Source of the DNA: DASXBA01 sp046729895
GTDB lineage: Bacteria > Actinomycetota > Thermoleophilia > Solirubrobacterales > Thermoleophilaceae
NCBI GenBank assembly: GCA_046729895.1
Contig: JBKPHP010000069.1
Location: 1-8,075, forward strand
Reading direction: 5' to 3'
Length of the DNA: 8,075 bases
In this document: positions 6,093 to 8,075 of the stretch, piece after piece
Layout: each line of letters begins with the position of its first letter
Position numbering within the stretch: position 1 is the first letter of the stretch
Translations under genes and position numbers: made by a program
Notes under the pieces: generated by a model
Seen by the model: only the letters and a program-made list of their open reading frames with translations
What the model was told of the DNA's origin: nothing
Databases searched by the model: none

Positions 6093-7735
6093 CAGCTCGG
6101 ATACAGCGCCCTCAACCCCGGCGCCAGATAGTCCGGCGGGTTGGGCTCGCCGTCGATTGTGTCGAGGAAGTCGTGGTCGTCGGCCACCGTCAACGGGTCG
6201 AGCTCGAGAGGCTCGAGTATCTCAGACAGCGGCGGGCCGGCCGCCTGGACGGGCGGCGCCAGCTCGGGGCCGGTGCGCCTCCGGCGCCAGGGAAGCCGCG
6301 GTCGCAGCTCCACGCCGGTGGGTCGCAGCTCGTCGAGGGCCAGCGCCCAGCGCAGCGGCCCGCTGTCGAAGGCCGCGCCGAAGCCGGTGATGCCCTGCTC
6401 CTCCTGCCGGCGGCGAAGCTCCTTGAGGTTCGCCAGCGCGTCGCGCAGCCGGTCCCGCGCCTCGCCAAGGGTGAGCTTGCCGACGACCGGGTCCGCGGTC
6501 TCCTGCTTCAGGTTCAGGGCCCGTCTGCGGCCGCCGATGGTCACCTGCTCGCCCGGTGCGCCCAGCCGCCCCAGGAGGCTCGGCACGCCGAAGCGCGGCA
6601 CGCCGCCGATCATCACGAGCCGCAGTGAACGCTCATCCGCGTGCAGAAGGGCGTCGTAGGGGTCGCCGGCTGCGCCATCCACCACGATCAAGTCGGCCCG
6701 CTTCGGCGGCTCGAGGGTGCCAAGCGACTCGTCCCAGCGCAGGATCCGGGCGGCTTCGCGGGTGACCATTGCCACCAGCTCGCGATCGTGCTCGAACACG
6801 TTCTCCGCGTCGCTCACGAGCTTTGCGACCTTCAGCTCGCCGAGCAGGTTCTTGCTGCCGGTGGGCGACCAGTCCGAGCCGAGCCCGATCCGGAGCCCTG
6901 CCTCCCGGGCTTCCCCCACCATCGCGGTATGCCCGTAGAGCAGCAGGTTGCTGAGCGGGGACCAGACCATCGATGCGTGCCGGCGGCCCATGACCTCGAA
7001 GTCCTCGGGCTTGAGCGCAGCGCAGTGGATACCGGCCAGCGAGTCGGTGACTGCCCACCGCCGCCGCCCGATCCGCAGCGCCAGGAAATGGCCGCGGGCG
7101 GCCTCGTCGGTTCCCTCGCTCAGGTGCAGGATGAAGCACTCCCGCTGGCGCAACCGCTCCAGGAAGCGCCGAGCGCTCGAGGCCACGACGTCCGAGATCT
7201 TGGCCTCGGCATCCGGCAAGTCCGCGTCGTCGGTGTTCTCGACGTTGCGCACGATGCCGCGGTAGTAGCGCCTGGCGCCCTGATTCGAGAACAGCTCGAT
7301 TCCCTGGCTCGTGGTGGTGCCGCCGACGAGCGCCTTGCACTCCACGTACCGCACCACGGCCGGCATCAGGGTCTCCGAGGGACCGAGCACCTGCATCGGC
7401 CCGCTTATCAGCTTCCGGTAGTCGTCCACGCGACCCCACTGGTCGCGGTTCGTGAACAGCTTCGGCACCTGCCAGAGCCGCAGGGCGTCGTAGGCGAGGT
7501 GATTGTGTAGCTCGATCAGTCCGGGGAAGAGCGTCCCGCCCGTGGCGACTGGCTCGACGTCCTCGAAGCCCACGGGCGTCGGGTCGTCTTTGCCGCTCAC
7601 CGCGACGATGGCACCCTGCTCCATCCAGACGACGCCGTTGTCGACGACCTCGTAGTCCTCGCGCATGGTCACGACGCGGCCGCCGAGGGCCTGCTTGGGC
7701 CCCTCGAGTGGATCGATGGGCGTCGAGGCGGGCAT
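6092..7735 (-). CDS. Metal-dependent amidohydrolase (nucleobase deaminase/chlorohydrolase type)
   Basis: Amidohydrolases of this group deaminate or hydrolyse nucleobases, triazines and related compounds on a TIM barrel with one metal ion. The metal ligands are all visible: ELHNH (His77, His79), ILHLSEG (His204), AGIHCA (His237) and LGSDWSPTGSKN (Asp288). LFPGLIELHNH is the usual entry to the barrel, and the small beta domain closes with RADLIVVDG and MIGGVPRFG (to about 383). The remaining roughly 164 residues have no obvious counterpart in typical deaminases and include a charged helix (LGEARDRLRDALANLKELRR) and a Pro/Arg-rich linker. At 547 residues the protein is about 100-150 longer than most family members. 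The ATG at 7733-7735 overlaps the TGA of a possible 41-codon ORF upstream, and its own TGA overlaps the ATG of the UDG-like gene. Substrate cannot be read from sequence; cytoplasmic location is expected. Confidence 0.9.
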   Translation of the reverse strand: MPASTPIDPLEGPKQALGGRVVTMREDYEVVDNGVVWMEQGAIVAVSGKDDPTPVGFEDVEPVATGGTLFPGLIELHNHLAYDALRLWQVPKLFTNRDQWGRVDDYRKLISGPMQVLGPSETLMPAVVRYVECKALVGGTTTSQGIELFSNQGARRYYRGIVRNVENTDDADLPDAEAKISDVVASSARRFLERLRQRECFILHLSEGTDEAARGHFLALRIGRRRWAVTDSLAGIHCAALKPEDFEVMGRRHASMVWSPLSNLLLYGHTAMVGEAREAGLRIGLGSDWSPTGSKNLLGELKVAKLVSDAENVFEHDRELVAMVTREAARILRWDESLGTLEPPKRADLIVVDGAAGDPYDALLHADERSLRLVMIGGVPRFGVPSLLGRLGAPGEQVTIGGRRRALNLKQETADPVVGKLTLGEARDRLRDALANLKELRRRQEEQGITGFGAAFDSGPLRWALALDELRPTGVELRPRLPWRRRRTGPELAPPVQAAGPPLSEILEPLELDPLTVADDHDFLDTIDGEPNPPDYLAPGLRALYPS

Positions 7736-7860
7736 CAGGGTCCGGCCTTGCCGCCCCCGCCGCGCCAGGCGGAGTTGGCCGCGCCGAGCGCGTGAGTCAG
7801 CGTCGCGATGCCGGCCGGGACTCCGCCGTCCCCAGCCTGTGGCGTGCCCTCGGGATCCAG
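7735..7860 (-). CDS. Possible 41-codon leader ORF starting at CTG
   Basis: A frame of 41 codons ends in a TGA that shares its A with the amidohydrolase ATG, the same TGATG arrangement used by the next gene pair. Most of its codons end in G or C, like the genuine genes here. No ATG, GTG or TTG occurs in the frame, but a strong purine-rich Shine-Dalgarno stands exactly 6 bases before a CTG codon (7858-7860). The product would begin LDPEGTPQAGDGG and end WRGGGGKAGP, with no recognised domain. It may be a true small protein, a translated leader that feeds ribosomes to the amidohydrolase, or the tail of a decayed gene. The junction and Shine-Dalgarno are seen; the start codon is inferred. Confidence 0.4.
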   Translation of the reverse strand: MDPEGTPQAGDGGVPAGIATLTHALGAANSAWRGGGGKAGP

Positions 7861-7866
7861 CGCCCG

Positions 7867-7877
7867 CCTCCCCCTTT
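7867..7877 (-). promoter_or_regulatory. Strong Shine-Dalgarno-like sequence
   Basis: The minus strand reads AAAGGGGGAGG, the best ribosome-binding match in the window, followed after 6 bases by CTG (7858-7860). No standard start codon lies at a usable distance in any frame, which makes the CTG the natural candidate. Confidence 0.5.
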
Positions 7878-7907
7878 CGTGTTTACCGTCGTACCGCTTC
7901 AGCGCGA

Positions 7908-7936
7908 TTCGAATGCACGACCGGTGGTTCGGTCAA
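7908..7936 (-). promoter_or_regulatory. Candidate promoter for the minus-strand cluster
   Basis: On the minus strand TTGACC (7931-7936, five of six to the -35 consensus) is followed by a 17-base spacer and TTCGAA (7908-7913) as a poor -10. A start near 7901 would give a leader of about 25 bases before the Shine-Dalgarno. Good -35 and spacing, weak -10. Confidence 0.3.
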
Positions 7937-7962
7937 GGGGTGCAAACCGCTGTGCAGCGCGC

Positions 7963-7992
7963 CCGGGGCCCGGCCGAATGGCCGGGCCCCGG
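7963..7992. promoter_or_regulatory. Perfect 13-bp GC-rich hairpin
   Basis: CCGGGGCCCGGCC (7963-7975) pairs without mismatch with GGCCGGGCCCCGG (7980-7992) around a GAAT tetraloop. There is no T-tract on either side. It lies upstream of the candidate minus-strand promoter and before the possible plus-strand gene at the window edge, so it is between divergent genes rather than after one. It could be a U-less terminator, a 5' leader structure of the rightward gene or a DNA-binding palindrome. Confidence 0.6.
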
Positions 7993-8018
7993 TCCTGTGA
8001 GGGGAAAGAGCCGCCCGA

Positions 8019-8075
8019 CTGACCAACCTGGCACGGACCGTCCTCCAGGATCACTATGCCCAGCGCGATATTCGG
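8019..8075 (+). CDS. Possible start of a rightward gene (cut by window end)
   Basis: After an in-frame stop at 7998-8000 the frame is open to the window end, and its codons mostly end in G or C. It reads LTNLARTVLQDHYAQRDIR from CTG 8019. A purine run, GAGGGGAAAGAG (7999-8010), lies upstream. No ATG, GTG or TTG is available in this frame, so the start would be CTG or the similarity to coding is accidental. A competing ATG in another frame stands at 8056 (MPSAIF) with CAGGA shortly before it. Too short to name. Confidence 0.3.
   Translation, partial: MTNLARTVLQDHYAQRDIR

Noticed and set aside
6641..7510. 289-codon plus-strand frame opposite the amidohydrolase
   Set aside because: Antisense of the metal-binding barrel; composition is that of a complementary-strand artefact.
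3295..7735. Patatin plus neighbours as a CBASS-like or other phage-defence island
   Set aside because: No CD-NTase/cyclase, HORMA, TRIP13, toxin or nuclease gene is present; an amidohydrolase, UDG-like protein and DUF427 are not known CBASS partners.
7900..7925. TTCGAATGC resembling a tRNA T-loop
   Set aside because: No acceptor, D or anticodon arms can be folded around it on either strand.
1..8075. CRISPR arrays, insertion sequence transposases, rRNA
   Set aside because: No regularly spaced repeats, no transposase or integrase motifs and no conserved rRNA segments were seen.

Overview
The window is high-GC DNA, and its genes strongly prefer G or C at the third codon position. Start signals are often weak or leaderless-looking. 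Together with the family content (tandem DUF427, HxlR, BBE-type flavoprotein, SnoaL/NTF2-like), this suggests a high-GC actinobacterium, possibly Thermoleophilia/Solirubrobacterales. That placement is inference from composition and family content; no marker gene is present.

Left part (1-3294), plus strand: the window opens inside the 3' end of a class I SAM-dependent methyltransferase, followed by a small hairpin. A degraded stretch of about 690 bases comes next. It holds an HxlR-type regulator broken by two compensating single-base shifts and cut off at a palindromic repeat, then a short unidentified coding remnant. An intact FAD-linked oxidoreductase of the berberine-bridge-enzyme family follows (940-2343). 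A hairpin-rich spacer after it carries a second, inverted copy of the palindromic repeat. A small NTF2/SnoaL-like protein (2567-2971) ends this half. About 320 bases with no convincing gene separate it from the right half.

Right part (3295-7860), minus strand: transcribed right to left, this is a compact cluster. It starts with a possible 41-codon leader ORF with a strong Shine-Dalgarno but a CTG start. Next is an amidohydrolase of the nucleobase-deaminase/chlorohydrolase type with a long C-terminal extension, then a cysteine-free uracil-DNA-glycosylase-superfamily protein, a patatin-like lipid hydrolase and a tandem DUF427 protein. The first three are joined by two successive TGATG stop/start overlaps. 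Patatin and DUF427 are 9 bases apart, and patatin seems to have its own leaderless promoter.

Right edge (7861-8075): a probable divergent control region with a candidate minus-strand promoter, a perfect 13-bp GC-rich hairpin, and the possible beginning of a plus-strand gene that runs off the window.

The most interesting points are the inverted palindromic repeats bracketing the flavoprotein next to a decayed regulator, and the translational coupling of an amidohydrolase to a divergent UDG-fold protein. No known defence system, CRISPR array, tRNA or rRNA is visible.
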